Positions 27,900-36,696 of a stretch of DNA of 64,000 bases are shown one piece after another. Every line of letters starts with the position of its first letter. Within the stretch, counting starts at the first letter, position 1. The position numbers and the translations under genes were made by a program. The notes under the pieces are model-generated. The model worked only from the letters and a program-made list of their open reading frames with translations, was not told the DNA's origin and ran no database searches. This DNA comes from Pseudocolwellia sp049933045 (GTDB lineage Bacteria > Pseudomonadota > Gammaproteobacteria > Enterobacterales > Alteromonadaceae), in the NCBI RefSeq assembly GCF_049933045.1, contig NZ_CP187926.1, positions 4,340,001 to 4,404,000 of the forward strand, read 5' to 3'.

Positions 27900-28454
27900 A
27901 TGGGGAAAAAGCTTCCTACTATTGATGACCGTAAAGTTATCGCAAAAAGTAAATTATTTTCAATTGAAGAAATCGAACTTACTTTTAGCAATGGTGTCAA
28001 AAGACAGTATGAACGTATGCAAGGAGGGACTCGTGGCGCGGTAATGATCGTTGCTATGCCTGATCCTGAAACCGTTTTACTTGTTCGTGAATATTGTGCT
28101 GGTACTCATACTTATGAGCTTGGTTTTCCTAAAGGTTTAATCGATCCTGGCGAAAGCCCTGATATTGCAGCCAACAGAGAACTAAAAGAAGAAATAGGTT
28201 TTGGTAGTAACCAACTCAAAGAAATTCAAAACGTTGCTATGGCACCTGGTTTTTTTGCTGCTAACATGAACATTTTTATAGCAACCGACCTTTATGAAGA
28301 ACGTTTAGAAGGCGATGAGCCAGAAGAGCTCGACGTAATACCCTGGAAACTAAGTGAATATAAGTCGTTACTTGCTCAGCCCGATTTTAACGAGGCACGC
28401 AGCATAGCAGCACTTATGTTAGTTAAAGATTATTTAAGTGGACCTAATGAATAA
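27900..28454 (+). CDS. nudE: ADP compounds hydrolase NudE (Nudix)
   Basis: NudE hydrolyses ADP-ribose, NADH and related ADP compounds in the cytoplasm. The 184-residue protein contains a complete Nudix box, GLIDPGESPDIAANRELKEE followed by IGF, fitting the pattern G-x5-E-x7-REUxEExGU exactly. The length matches E. coli NudE (about 186). It overlaps cysQ by eight bases, so the two are cotranscribed, as in other Alteromonadales. Confidence 0.94.
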   Translation: MGKKLPTIDDRKVIAKSKLFSIEEIELTFSNGVKRQYERMQGGTRGAVMIVAMPDPETVLLVREYCAGTHTYELGFPKGLIDPGESPDIAANRELKEEIGFGSNQLKEIQNVAMAPGFFAANMNIFIATDLYEERLEGDEPEELDVIPWKLSEYKSLLAQPDFNEARSIAALMLVKDYLSGPNE

Positions 28455-29268
28455 CGAAGAACTCCTTTTAATCGCGATAGAAAGCGCTAAAAAAGCAGGT
28501 GTAGAAGTTACTAAGCACTATCAAAATGGTGACTACACCTCTGAAATCAAACATGACAATAGTCCTGTTACGAGTGCAGACATAGCCGCGAATGACGTTT
28601 TAATGAGTGAATTACAAAAACGTACGCCCGATATTCCTATTATTTCTGAAGAAGTTGGCGCTTTACCTTTGGCAGAGCGTGGCAAGTGGAAACAATACTG
28701 GCTACTTGATCCTATTGATGGCACAGGTGAATTTATATTAGGCAGTGGCGACTTTGCGGTAAACGTAGCACTGGTTCAAAATGGTTGGCCTTCTATTGGC
28801 GTAATACACGCATCAGATAAGAATATTACTTATTATGCTCAAACGGGTTTAGGTGCTTTTAAAGAAACACCTGAAGGTACAACCAAGTTAGAAGTAGCTA
28901 AGTATGACAACGATCGTCCTATCAAAGTCGCGGTAAGCCGCAGACAAGAACTGAGTTTAATGGGGCAGTATTTAAATCCTGAATTTGAATACGAATACGT
29001 ACCTTTAGGAAGCTGCTCATTAAAAAACAGTTTAATTGCAGAAGGCTTAGCCGATTGTTATGTACGTATTGGTCCAACGGGTGAATGGGATACAGGCGCT
29101 AGCCATTGTATTTTAGAGCAAGCAGGTGGTTCAATCATCGACAGCGAATTTACTCAGCTAAGCTATAACAAACGTGAAAGCTTAATGAACCCAGACTTTA
29201 TGTCGTTAGGTTCAGCCAACATTCCTTGGCAGAAAGTGATAAAACCGCATTCAGCTCGACGTGATTAA
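28447..29268 (+). CDS. cysQ: 3'(2'),5'-bisphosphate nucleotidase CysQ
   Basis: CysQ removes the 3' phosphate from PAP, the by-product of sulfate assimilation. The ATG at 28447 lies within the end of nudE; a GTG three codons earlier is less likely. The 273-residue protein has the inositol-monophosphatase-fold metal motifs SEEVG, DPIDGTGEF and EWDTGASHCILEQAGG. A terminator follows at 29334. Confidence 0.95.
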   Translation: MNNEELLLIAIESAKKAGVEVTKHYQNGDYTSEIKHDNSPVTSADIAANDVLMSELQKRTPDIPIISEEVGALPLAERGKWKQYWLLDPIDGTGEFILGSGDFAVNVALVQNGWPSIGVIHASDKNITYYAQTGLGAFKETPEGTTKLEVAKYDNDRPIKVAVSRRQELSLMGQYLNPEFEYEYVPLGSCSLKNSLIAEGLADCYVRIGPTGEWDTGASHCILEQAGGSIIDSEFTQLSYNKRESLMNPDFMSLGSANIPWQKVIKPHSARRD

Positions 29269-29333
29269 CAATCAACATCTAGTTGAAATTAGATTTAACA
29301 CTCTCTAAACGTTTTCGTAAATTAAAGCTGTAC

Positions 29334-29360
29334 AGAAGAGCTATTCAAGCTCTTCTTTTT
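29334..29360 (+). terminator. Rho-independent terminator after cysQ
   Basis: A perfect 9-bp stem (AGAAGAGCT / AGCTCTTCT, loop ATTCA) is followed by a T run. Most of it lies inside the 3' end of the convergent yheU gene, so it encodes the acidic C-terminus of YheU as well. Confidence 0.85.
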
Positions 29361-29577
29361 CTTCTTCGAATTGATCTTTAGGGATTATATTCACCGTTTC
29401 ATGTAGTTCTGAATATACTAAAACCGCAGTACCTAAATCTAGTTGTTTACGCACTTGCTCAACTTTTTCTTCTATAGAAACATCTTCTGCACCATATTCT
29501 GTGCCTTCTCTTAAAACAAATTCTTTAAGAATGCTAAATAGCGTGTCTGGGTTTATATCCTGAATAGGAATGATCAT
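29341..29577 (-). CDS. yheU: YheU family protein (UPF0270)
   Basis: A 78-residue cytoplasmic protein of unknown function. It opens MIIPIQDINPDTLFSILKEF and continues VLREGTEYG, which matches the UPF0270/YheU family. The C-terminus is very acidic (EEEKEELE), partly because the cysQ terminator is embedded there. It overlaps the end of yheT by four bases, and the order yheT-yheU is as in E. coli. Confidence 0.92.
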   Translation of the reverse strand: MIIPIQDINPDTLFSILKEFVLREGTEYGAEDVSIEEKVEQVRKQLDLGTAVLVYSELHETVNIIPKDQFEEEKEELE

Positions 29578-30545
29578 AAAAAATCCTGTAAAAATTGTGG
29601 AACCTTAGTCGCTAACCAATACTGAGGTTTGAAAGGAGAGTTACCTGTTAAAAATCCTACATGTCCGCCAGTTGTCGAAACTTCAAAGGTTACATTATCT
29701 GGCAGAGTATTTATTGCGGTTATTTCTTTGTGAGATAAAAAAGGATCATCTTGGGCATGAATAATTAAACAAGGTTTAGTTATTTGGTTTAATACCTTAA
29801 TTCCGCTCGACTCACTGTAATAGTGTTCAGCGTTATCAAAACCATTTAAAGGCGCTGTGACCTTATTATCAAATTCCCACATGGTTTTAATGTGTTTCAG
29901 CTCGCTTAACGTGATGCTTTTAATAATACCTAGCTTAATTTTCTTTTCTGTTTCTCGTTTCAGTAATTTCAGTAAATAATTCTGATATATTTTTGAAAAC
30001 CCACTATTAATTTTAGCGCTACAGCTCGACAAATGTAGAGGGGCACAAATTACCGTGGCACATTCATAGGGCGAGTCTGGTGTTTCAGCTAAATATTTAG
30101 TGAGTACATTACCACCTAACGAATAACCAATAGCTGCGAACTTACAATGCTGATAGCGCGACTTTAACTGTTCGGTAAAATAACGAATGTCGTAAGTAAA
30201 ACCTGAATGATACGAATGCGCTAAACGGTTAGGTTTACCACTACAACCACGAAAATGAATTAATACACCTATCCAACCTTTTTGCACAACAGCTTTAAAC
30301 ATACTCTTAACATAATGGCTATATTCACAGCCTTGTAAGCCATGTAATAGCACCACAATAGGTTTAGTGTCGCTAGCTTCTGGGGTTTCGGTCCAGGTTA
30401 AATCAACAAAGTCACCGTCAGGTAATTCGAGAGTTTCGCGAACTGTTGGAATTAAGTCTTTTTGGGTTAACCACTTTGCCACCATAGTTTGCATATGGGG
30501 ATTTGATAAACCTTTAGCGGGTGTGAAGTTACTGGCTTGAAACAT
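29574..30545 (-). CDS. yheT: YheT family alpha/beta hydrolase
   Basis: A 323-residue predicted serine hydrolase. The nucleophile elbow is GYSLGGN, the oxyanion strand region is VVLLHGLQGCEYSHY, and the late HAQDDPF and GGHVGF motifs supply the Asp and His of the triad. Length and motifs fit the YheT (AB_hydrolase_4) family, for which esterase activity is likely but the natural substrate is unknown. It is coupled to yheU by a four-base overlap. Confidence 0.92.
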   Translation of the reverse strand: MFQASNFTPAKGLSNPHMQTMVAKWLTQKDLIPTVRETLELPDGDFVDLTWTETPEASDTKPIVVLLHGLQGCEYSHYVKSMFKAVVQKGWIGVLIHFRGCSGKPNRLAHSYHSGFTYDIRYFTEQLKSRYQHCKFAAIGYSLGGNVLTKYLAETPDSPYECATVICAPLHLSSCSAKINSGFSKIYQNYLLKLLKRETEKKIKLGIIKSITLSELKHIKTMWEFDNKVTAPLNGFDNAEHYYSESSGIKVLNQITKPCLIIHAQDDPFLSHKEITAINTLPDNVTFEVSTTGGHVGFLTGNSPFKPQYWLATKVPQFLQDFL

Positions 30546-30631
30546 TATTCACAAAGAGTTGTAAGAATATAGCTTATTGTAATAAAAAAAATCGTTTGGG
30601 TATATGAAGGACATACTAAGATATGAAAACT

Positions 30632-30664
30632 AAAAAATGGAGAGCATCAAAAGTACTACTCTCC
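30632..30664 (-). terminator. Terminator of the small membrane protein gene
   Basis: A 6-bp stem GGAGAG/CTCTCC (30639-30664) with a 14-base loop is followed on the minus strand by ATTTTTTAG. It lies 11 bases after the stop of the 42-residue gene. Confidence 0.65.
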
Positions 30665-30675
30665 GAAAGCAAGCG

Positions 30676-30804
30676 TTAGGCGTTGTCGTGGACTTTTTTC
30701 ATAAAATAGAAGACATAAAATCCACAAATTCCAAATAAAACCAATAAACCAACAAGTGAATATATGGCAACTGGATCTGTTAGTAGTAAAGTGAAAACGT
30801 TCAT
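30676..30804 (-). CDS. Small single-pass membrane protein, 42 residues (DUF3149-like)
   Basis: I translated this by hand: it opens MNVFTLLLTDPVAIYSLVGL, continues through a hydrophobic segment (LVLFGICGFYVFYF), and ends MKKVHDNA and a stop. One membrane helix spans about residues 14-34, with basic residues at the cytoplasmic C-terminal side. A strong GAGAGG ribosome site lies just upstream of the ATG and a terminator just after the stop, which supports a real, separately expressed gene. The size and the DPV...SLVGL start recall the DUF3149 family, but I hold that name loosely. The function is unknown. Confidence 0.7.
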   Translation of the reverse strand: MNVFTLLLTDPVAIYSLVGLLVLFGICGFYVFYFMKKVHDNA

Positions 30805-31144
30805 ATAAACCTCTCGTTAGTTAATGGTTAAGTACCAATATTAAGGACTATAAATAGTTTAACTAAACTGAGATTTAAAATGATGATATGGATCAATAGA
30901 AAGTTTGAAAGTGTAAAAGAAGTGCTTGATAGGGAGACGTTCAGAGTAAGTTTGAAGGAGTAATATTACTTGTGACGACAATAAGTATTTGCCGAAAACT
31001 GACCTGTTATATGAAGTGTGATATGACCTGTTATCTAAGCTGTTATCTTAGATATTATCTGAATTGTGATTTAACATGTAATGTATCAGAACTCACTAAG
31101 TAAGTTCTGATACTTGTTTGGTCATAGCCTGTACAGTGACAGGT
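30805..31144. other. Intergenic region with two stem-loops
   Basis: The promoter of the small membrane protein should lie at the low-coordinate end. TATCTAAG/CTTAGATA (31032-31054) forms one stem. A perfect 11-bp stem GTATCAGAACT/AGTTCTGATAC (31083-31113) lies 32 bases after the stop of the Sel1 gene and probably ends or stabilises that transcript, though it has no T run. A 27-codon open frame at 30880-30963 (plus) has no support. Confidence 0.5.
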
Positions 31145-31885
31145 TTAGAAAAGCTTTTGGTCTGCTAATTTAGCTTTCAATTCTTCACGCTTTACAATTT
31201 CTTCGCGCTTACGTTCAGCATCTTCTCGTATTTTTTTAATATCTGCTGAGCCTAATACACGTTCATCCATTTCTAAGCTTTTTTTCGCTACAGCATAACC
31301 ATTTCTGTAAGCAATAATATTCCAAAAGTACGATAGTTCATCGCTCTTCGTAACACCTTTACCTTCAGAGTACATTAAGGCTAAGTTAAATTGTGCTAGC
31401 GCATAGTTTTGCTCAGCAGCACGCTCATACCAGCGCGAGGCTTTTGCGAAATCATGATATACACCTTCGCCGTTATAATACATAACACCTAAGTTAAACT
31501 GAGCGCTGGCTAAGTCTTTATTTGCCGCTTTTTCAGTAAGCGTAAAAGCCGTTTTTAAATCTTGCTTAACACCTTCACCAGAAGAATACATAAGGGCTAA
31601 ACTAAACAGTGCATCAGGGTAATGCTTTGCAGCAGCAAGTGAAAACAGATCAAATGCTTTTGTTAAATCTTTTTTAACGCCATAACCATTTTGGTAAATT
31701 AATGCCATTTGGTATTGTCCTGGAGCGTATCCTTCTTCTACCAGTGGTTCAAACTCTGCCTTGGCTGCTTTAAATTCACCTCGGTTTAATTGAAAAATAC
31801 CTAAATCTAAATCACCATCAAAACTAAAAGCTGAAAAGCTCGTAGTTAAAGCTAAAAATATACATACTCGTGAGCGCATTTTCAT
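31145..31885 (-). CDS. Periplasmic Sel1-repeat (TPR-like) protein
   Basis: A 246-residue protein with a signal peptide (MKMRSRVCIFLALTTSFSAF, cut near SAFS|FDG). Four or five Sel1-like repeats span about residues 45-205, each with the pattern A..Y..G.GV..D (ALIYQNGYGVKKD, ALMYSSGEGVKQD, GVMYYNGEGVYHD, ALMYSEGKGVTKS). These repeats act as protein-binding scaffolds. A charged helix closes the protein. I take the ATG at 31885, which has GGAG six bases upstream. It sits between yheS and yheT, where E. coli has none. Partner unknown. Confidence 0.85.
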   Translation of the reverse strand: MKMRSRVCIFLALTTSFSAFSFDGDLDLGIFQLNRGEFKAAKAEFEPLVEEGYAPGQYQMALIYQNGYGVKKDLTKAFDLFSLAAAKHYPDALFSLALMYSSGEGVKQDLKTAFTLTEKAANKDLASAQFNLGVMYYNGEGVYHDFAKASRWYERAAEQNYALAQFNLALMYSEGKGVTKSDELSYFWNIIAYRNGYAVAKKSLEMDERVLGSADIKKIREDAERKREEIVKREELKAKLADQKLF

Positions 31886-32126
31886 TGTGGACTCCTTATT
31901 TATCAGCATATTATGCAAGATAAATGGTCAAAATAAATAGTGAATAACTCGATCATTTTACAACTGGTTTGGTCTAGATTTTTGCTGTTTTACTTTAGAT
32001 AACGATTAAAATTAAAGCACAACAGGCTTTTCTACAGTGTAGCAATAATGTTGTTAATTAGCGTATAACATTATTGTTACTATATTTGTGTTTATATCTT
32101 TATTAGCAAGTATTGCTTATTAAATA

Positions 32127-34031
32127 TTACTCTTGAGACATAACCGCTTCAATTTGTTCTTCTAAATCTAGCCATTCCATTTCATTTTCTTCAATGTCTG
32201 ATTTTAACTTCGCTTGTTTCATTATAAGTTCAGACAAACGCGCTTTATGTTCAGCTTGATATATATCGGGATCGGCTAATACAGATTCAACCTCATCAAG
32301 CTCAACTTGGTATTTAGCGATTAGCTTTTCAAATTTATCAGCCTGCTTTTTCAAAGGCGCTGCTTTCTTTCTCAGTTCTGCTTGTTCTCGACGTTGTTGT
32401 TTTTTATCAACAGTTTCAGCAGCACCAGAATTAGCTTTAGCATTTTTAAAGGTCAGCTTTTTCTCGTCGTTTAACCATTGTTGATAATCATCTATATCAC
32501 CATCAAAATCTTTTACTGTGTTATTTGCCACAATATAAAATTCGTCAACACACGACTCTAGTAAAAACCTATCATGGGCAATAAGTATAATCGCGCCTTC
32601 AAAGTCTTGTAAGGCAAGGACTAACGCTTGACGCATTTCTAAATCTAAATGGTTGGTTGGTTCATCGAGTAAGAGTAATTGTGGCTTTTCTAAAACAATT
32701 AGCGCTAAAACTAAACGCGCTTTTTCACCCCCCGACATAGTGCCAACGGAATCTAAAGCTTGATCACCACTAAAACCGAAACGACCTAAAAACGAGCGTG
32801 CTTCTAATAATGTTTTTTCAGGCTTCGCTCGTAAAATATGGTCAATAGCTGAACTTGCCATGTGTAGCTGTTCTAATTGATGCTGCGAAAAGTAGCCAAC
32901 TTTAAGTTCTTGAGCACAGTAACGTTCGCCTTGCATTAAGGTTAATTCACCCGCTAACGATTTTATTAAGGTAGATTTACCTGCACCGTTTCGTCCTAAT
33001 AAACCAATACGGCTACCAGGTACTAAAGTCATATTAACCGAGCTTAAAATAATCGCTTCAGGGTTATAGCCACACTCACTGTCGGTAAGTGACAGTAAAG
33101 GATAAGGCAAGCTTTCAGGTGTTTCGAAATTAAAGGTAAATTGGCTATCTACATGTGCTGGCGCTAAGTCAGGTAATTTTTGCAAACGTTTTAAACGACT
33201 TTGCGCTTGTTTCGCTTTACTGGCCTTTGCTCTGAAACGATCGACAAAAGAAGTCAGGTGAGCCACTTCTTTTTGTTGTTTCTGATATTGCGCGTCTTGC
33301 TGCGCTAAATGCTCTGCACGTTGTCTTTCAAACGCTGTGTAGTTGCCTGAATAAAGCTTGGCTTGTTTGTGCTCAATGTGAAGGATCTGCCCGATAACGT
33401 CATCTAAAAAGTCACGGTCATGAGAAATAAGCACTAACGTACCCATAAAACGTTTCAACCAACGTTGTAGCCAAATAACTGCATCTAAATCTAAATGGTT
33501 GGTTGGTTCATCGAGTAGTAGTAAGTCTGCACGACTGATCAAGGCTTGCGCTAAGTTTAAACGCATACGCCAACCACCAGAAAAGGCCTTTACAGGATTA
33601 ACCAACTGCGACTGTAAAAAGCCCAAACCATGTAGTAATTCGCCCGCTCTTGCAGGTAAGCTGTAACCATGAATTGCATCAATTTGATTTATAATAGTGG
33701 CTTCAAGCGAACCGTTATCATCTTTACGAGCTTGTTCTAATTTATCTTCAAGCTGACGAAATTCTTTATCGCCGTCCATTACATAATCAAGGGCCGACTG
33801 CTCTAATGCTGGCGTGTCTTGCTTTACGGTAGCAATGCTCCAGCTACTTGGCATAGACAAATCGCCCGTGTCAGGTTGAAGCTCGCCAAGTAAGGCTGCA
33901 AATAAAGAAGATTTACCACAACCATTAGCGCCCACTAATCCTACTTTGTGATTAGGGTGAATGGTAAAGCTAGAGCCAGAAATAAGGTTTTTTGTACCTC
34001 GGTCTAAGCCCAAGTTATTCGCAGTAATCAA
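32127..34031 (-). CDS. yheS: ABC-F ATPase YheS
   Basis: YheS is a cytoplasmic ABC-F protein with two ATPase cassettes and no membrane domain, thought to act on the ribosome. The 634-residue protein has Walker A motifs GANGCGKSS (about 34-42) and GRNGAGKST (about 345), signature motifs FSGGWRMRL and MSGGEKARL, and twin Walker B/D-loop blocks LLLLDEPTNHLDL. The interdomain linker and a charged coiled C-terminal tail (about 540-630) are as in E. coli YheS. It is divergent from yheV by about 100 bases, matching E. coli gene order. Confidence 0.94.
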   Translation of the reverse strand: MITANNLGLDRGTKNLISGSSFTIHPNHKVGLVGANGCGKSSLFAALLGELQPDTGDLSMPSSWSIATVKQDTPALEQSALDYVMDGDKEFRQLEDKLEQARKDDNGSLEATIINQIDAIHGYSLPARAGELLHGLGFLQSQLVNPVKAFSGGWRMRLNLAQALISRADLLLLDEPTNHLDLDAVIWLQRWLKRFMGTLVLISHDRDFLDDVIGQILHIEHKQAKLYSGNYTAFERQRAEHLAQQDAQYQKQQKEVAHLTSFVDRFRAKASKAKQAQSRLKRLQKLPDLAPAHVDSQFTFNFETPESLPYPLLSLTDSECGYNPEAIILSSVNMTLVPGSRIGLLGRNGAGKSTLIKSLAGELTLMQGERYCAQELKVGYFSQHQLEQLHMASSAIDHILRAKPEKTLLEARSFLGRFGFSGDQALDSVGTMSGGEKARLVLALIVLEKPQLLLLDEPTNHLDLEMRQALVLALQDFEGAIILIAHDRFLLESCVDEFYIVANNTVKDFDGDIDDYQQWLNDEKKLTFKNAKANSGAAETVDKKQQRREQAELRKKAAPLKKQADKFEKLIAKYQVELDEVESVLADPDIYQAEHKARLSELIMKQAKLKSDIEENEMEWLDLEEQIEAVMSQE

Positions 34032-34134
34032 TGTATTATTCCTTCTTTATAATCAATATGGGTATTGTCGCTTTTCCTATGGGGGTTATTCAAGGTAAAA
34101 TACGCGTCCTGACTAAATATAAGAGCTTCTTATT

Positions 34135-34329
34135 GTGAAAAAACGTTTTATCGCTGGTGCTGTTTGTCCAAAATGTAAAGCTATGGACACCTTATCTTTA
34201 ATTAAAGAAAATGGTGTTGAAAAAGTAACGTGTGTTTCTTGTGGAGAAAGCATGACACAACCAGAAGAGCAGGTAGCTAAAGAAGTACGACCTTACGAAC
34301 AAGTGATTGGTGTATTCAAGCAAGATTAA
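34135..34329 (+). CDS. yheV: YheV family putative zinc ribbon protein
   Basis: A 64-residue protein with two CxxC knuckles (CPKC at 11-14 and CVSC at 33-36) that should bind one zinc. It starts at a GTG. Its sequence and its position divergent from yheS match YheV of E. coli. The role is unknown. Confidence 0.9.
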   Translation: MKKRFIAGAVCPKCKAMDTLSLIKENGVEKVTCVSCGESMTQPEEQVAKEVRPYEQVIGVFKQD

Positions 34330-34466
34330 TTCAAGCTTTCTTTTGCTTATCAAATAAAGAATTAAGTAAAAGATTAAATGAAACTTGGATTGAGCTGCTG
34401 TTGAACGACGCTTACTTGTTTAAGGTAAGCTATCGACATTAACTTCTTATGGTTAACTTACCATGG

Positions 34467-34691
34467 TTAATAATGCGGTGGTGGTGGCTCAATATCTTGA
34501 TCGCCTGATTGTGGTGCCGAAGACGAGTCTTTAATACGCGCAGCAATTAATGTTAACTGATGCTGTAATTCTGCGATTTGAGATTGATGAACAGTAATTT
34601 CATCATTGAGTTGTTCAATAACATCATCTTGAAAAGCATTACGCGATTCCAATGCTTCAACACGTTGTTCTAATACTGTAATAGAGGTCAT
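34467..34691 (-). CDS. slyX: SlyX family protein
   Basis: A 74-residue protein, coiled coil over about residues 3-50 (LEQRVEALESRNAFQDDVIE) and ending in the PPPPHY tail typical of SlyX. The function is unclear. It lies one base after the WD40 gene and close to fkpA, the usual slyX neighbourhood. Confidence 0.93.
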   Translation of the reverse strand: MTSITVLEQRVEALESRNAFQDDVIEQLNDEITVHQSQIAELQHQLTLIAARIKDSSSAPQSGDQDIEPPPPHY

Positions 34692-34692
34692 A

Positions 34693-35694
34693 TTATTTTA
34701 TTTGCCACAATTCGGCATATCCAGAAGAGCTTTCAGTAATTATGTGGGCATTATCGCGAAAAGCAACGCTGTAAACAACTGCTCCTGCAGGTCTAATGTC
34801 ATCTCTTGGCGTAACATACCAACTTTCTAAACGTTCACCTGTTTTTACATCCCATAAATTGACTTTACGAGACGGCGCTCCTGTAAGCAGGTGTTGGCCA
34901 TCTTCAGAAAATTGTATCGAGCTAAATATTTCTTGTCGGTTGGTATATTGTAATTGGCTAATAAGCTTACCGGTTTTTAAATCCCAGATGTTAGCGTCTT
35001 TTTTACTGTCGGCAGTAAAGGCGTATTTACCTTTTGGATCTAATGCCACTTTAGTCACTCTACTTGGGTGATTAAAACGATAAATAACCTGTCCCGACAA
35101 AGTGTCCCAAACGTAAGCTACAAAATCATTACCGCCTGAAAGCGCAACGCGTCCGTTAGGTAATAAATCAACTGAATTTATTTTTTCTTGATGGCCTAAA
35201 AACTCTAAGCGTCTGCCTGAATCAATAGTGACATGAACCACCGTACCGTTACTTTTACCAATAAGTACATGTTCACCGTTATTTGAAAGGGCTATATCTC
35301 TAATAGTGGAATTGCGAACCTGCCAATAGCCTTCAGATCCACCATCGGTCATATTCCATAAAGCAAAATTTTGGCTGCTGGCGGTTAATACATAACTATT
35401 ATCGTCAGCAATATCTACAGCCAGTACTAAATTATCGGCACTATTTTGTTCTTGCGACCAGCTGAATTTACGGGCGTTTTTTTCTAAGTCCCATAAGCTA
35501 ATGCCATGATGAATAGAGGATACAGCGCTAAATTTACCGTTATTTGAAATGTCAGCCGCATAAGCGCCTTCAACGGAATGTTGCCAACGTTCAATCGGGG
35601 TACTTGAATTTGGTTGGCAAGCACTCAATATCATTATGAAGAATGCGGAGATATACCATCTGTTACATTTATACAAACTATTAATACTTTTCAC
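34693..35694 (-). CDS. WD40-repeat lipoprotein
   Basis: A 333-residue protein starting at a GTG. A long N-terminal signal ends in a lipobox (ILSAC, Cys26). About six or seven WD40-type blades follow, with signatures such as AVSSIHHGISLWDLEKNA, ALSGGNDFVAYVWDTLSG, AFTADSKKDANIWDLKTG and LLTGAPSRKVNLWDVKTG, so it should fold as a periplasmic-side propeller and act as a binding platform. It is cotranscribed with slyX. Related WD40 genes occur beside slyX in some Alteromonadales, as I recall; the function is unknown. Confidence 0.88.
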   Translation of the reverse strand: MKSINSLYKCNRWYISAFFIMILSACQPNSSTPIERWQHSVEGAYAADISNNGKFSAVSSIHHGISLWDLEKNARKFSWSQEQNSADNLVLAVDIADDNSYVLTASSQNFALWNMTDGGSEGYWQVRNSTIRDIALSNNGEHVLIGKSNGTVVHVTIDSGRRLEFLGHQEKINSVDLLPNGRVALSGGNDFVAYVWDTLSGQVIYRFNHPSRVTKVALDPKGKYAFTADSKKDANIWDLKTGKLISQLQYTNRQEIFSSIQFSEDGQHLLTGAPSRKVNLWDVKTGERLESWYVTPRDDIRPAGAVVYSVAFRDNAHIITESSSGYAELWQIK

Positions 35695-35798
35695 TGCAGG
35701 TATTTATCGTTAGTATAAGCCGCAATGGTTAACATTACACAAATAAAAACACTGTCTTGAGGGATAAACTTCCACCGAGCAAGGATATGGAGAAATTA

Positions 35799-36551
35799 AT
35801 GAGATTTTTTAAACCGACTTTAGTCGCTATCGCACTTGTAACTGTAATGGGCTGTCAAGAAAAGGCACCTGTTGAGAAAGAATTAGTATTAGATACTGAT
35901 GTGCAAAAACAAGCATATAGCTTAGGTGCTTCAATTGGTATGTACATGGAGCGTAACCTAGAAGAGCAGGCTAAAATGGGTATCGCATTAGACCATGATA
36001 TTATTTTTCAAGGTTACAAAGATAGTTTAGCGGGTAAATCTCAAATAGAGAAAGAAGATATCCAAGCTATTTTAATGGGCTTAGACCAACAAATGAAAGC
36101 TAAGCAACAAGAGCTAGCAGTTGTAGAGTCTGAAGCAAGTAAAGCTGAAGGCGTAGCTTTCTTAGCTGAAAATGCTAAAAAAGAAGGCGTTATGGTTACT
36201 GAGTCGGGTATTCAATACAGTGTAATGACTCCAGCAGAAGGCGACAAGCCATCAGCTGTAGATACTGTAAAAGTACACTACAAAGGTACATTCTTAAACG
36301 GCGATACGTTTGATAGTTCTTATGATCGTGGCGAACCAGCAGTATTTCCACTAAACCGTGTAATTCCTGGTTGGACTGAAGGCGTACAGTTAATGTCTGT
36401 AGGTTCTAAATACAAATTCACAATTCCTTCAGAATTAGCTTACGGTGAAGCGGGTAGCCCTCCACGTATTCCAGGTAATTCAGTATTAGAATTTGAAATT
36501 GAATTATTAGAAATTCAAAAAGCAGAAGCTCCAGCACAAGTTGGTGAGTAA
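35799..36551 (+). CDS. fkpA: FKBP-type peptidyl-prolyl isomerase, FkpA-like lipoprotein
   Basis: FkpA is an envelope chaperone and prolyl isomerase. From the ATG at 35799 (GGAG six bases upstream) the 250-residue protein has a signal ending in a lipobox (ALVTVMGC), whereas E. coli FkpA is soluble in the periplasm, so this one may be membrane-tethered. The N-terminal dimerisation helices cover about 25-125. The FKBP domain at about 150-240 has VKVHYKGTFLNGDTFDSSYD, VIPGWTEGVQLM and IPGNSVLEFEIELLEI. An upstream in-frame ATG at 35757 is unlikely. The slyX-fkpA neighbourhood is conserved. Confidence 0.92.
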   Translation: MRFFKPTLVAIALVTVMGCQEKAPVEKELVLDTDVQKQAYSLGASIGMYMERNLEEQAKMGIALDHDIIFQGYKDSLAGKSQIEKEDIQAILMGLDQQMKAKQQELAVVESEASKAEGVAFLAENAKKEGVMVTESGIQYSVMTPAEGDKPSAVDTVKVHYKGTFLNGDTFDSSYDRGEPAVFPLNRVIPGWTEGVQLMSVGSKYKFTIPSELAYGEAGSPPRIPGNSVLEFEIELLEIQKAEAPAQVGE

Positions 36552-36589
36552 TTCTTCTTAAATAATAAGTGCTTTAAATAGCACTTATT

Positions 36590-36634
36590 AAAAAAGCGAG
36601 CTGTTGAGGGTAACTTCAAATGCTCGCTTTTTTA
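36590..36634. terminator. Bidirectional terminator between fkpA and the nuclease gene
   Basis: A 12-bp perfect stem (AAAAAAGCGAGC / GCTCGCTTTTTT) serves plus-strand fkpA and the convergent minus-strand nuclease gene. A second perfect 10-bp stem (TAATAAGTGC / GCACTTATTA, 36563-36590) lies directly before it. Confidence 0.88.
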
Positions 36635-36696
36635 TACTTGTTTTTTAGTTAATGTGTTTTAACGGAAAACCATGTAACCATCTGTTTTTAAATTGC

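Noticed and set aside
30880..30963. 27-codon open frame (MMIWINRKFESVKEV...) on the plus strand
   Set aside because: No clear ribosome site, no promoter or terminator, no recognisable feature; likely chance.
34400..34466. Possible terminator between yheV and slyX (GCTTAC/GTAAGC stem)
   Set aside because: The stem is only six pairs with no T run on either strand; too weak to call.
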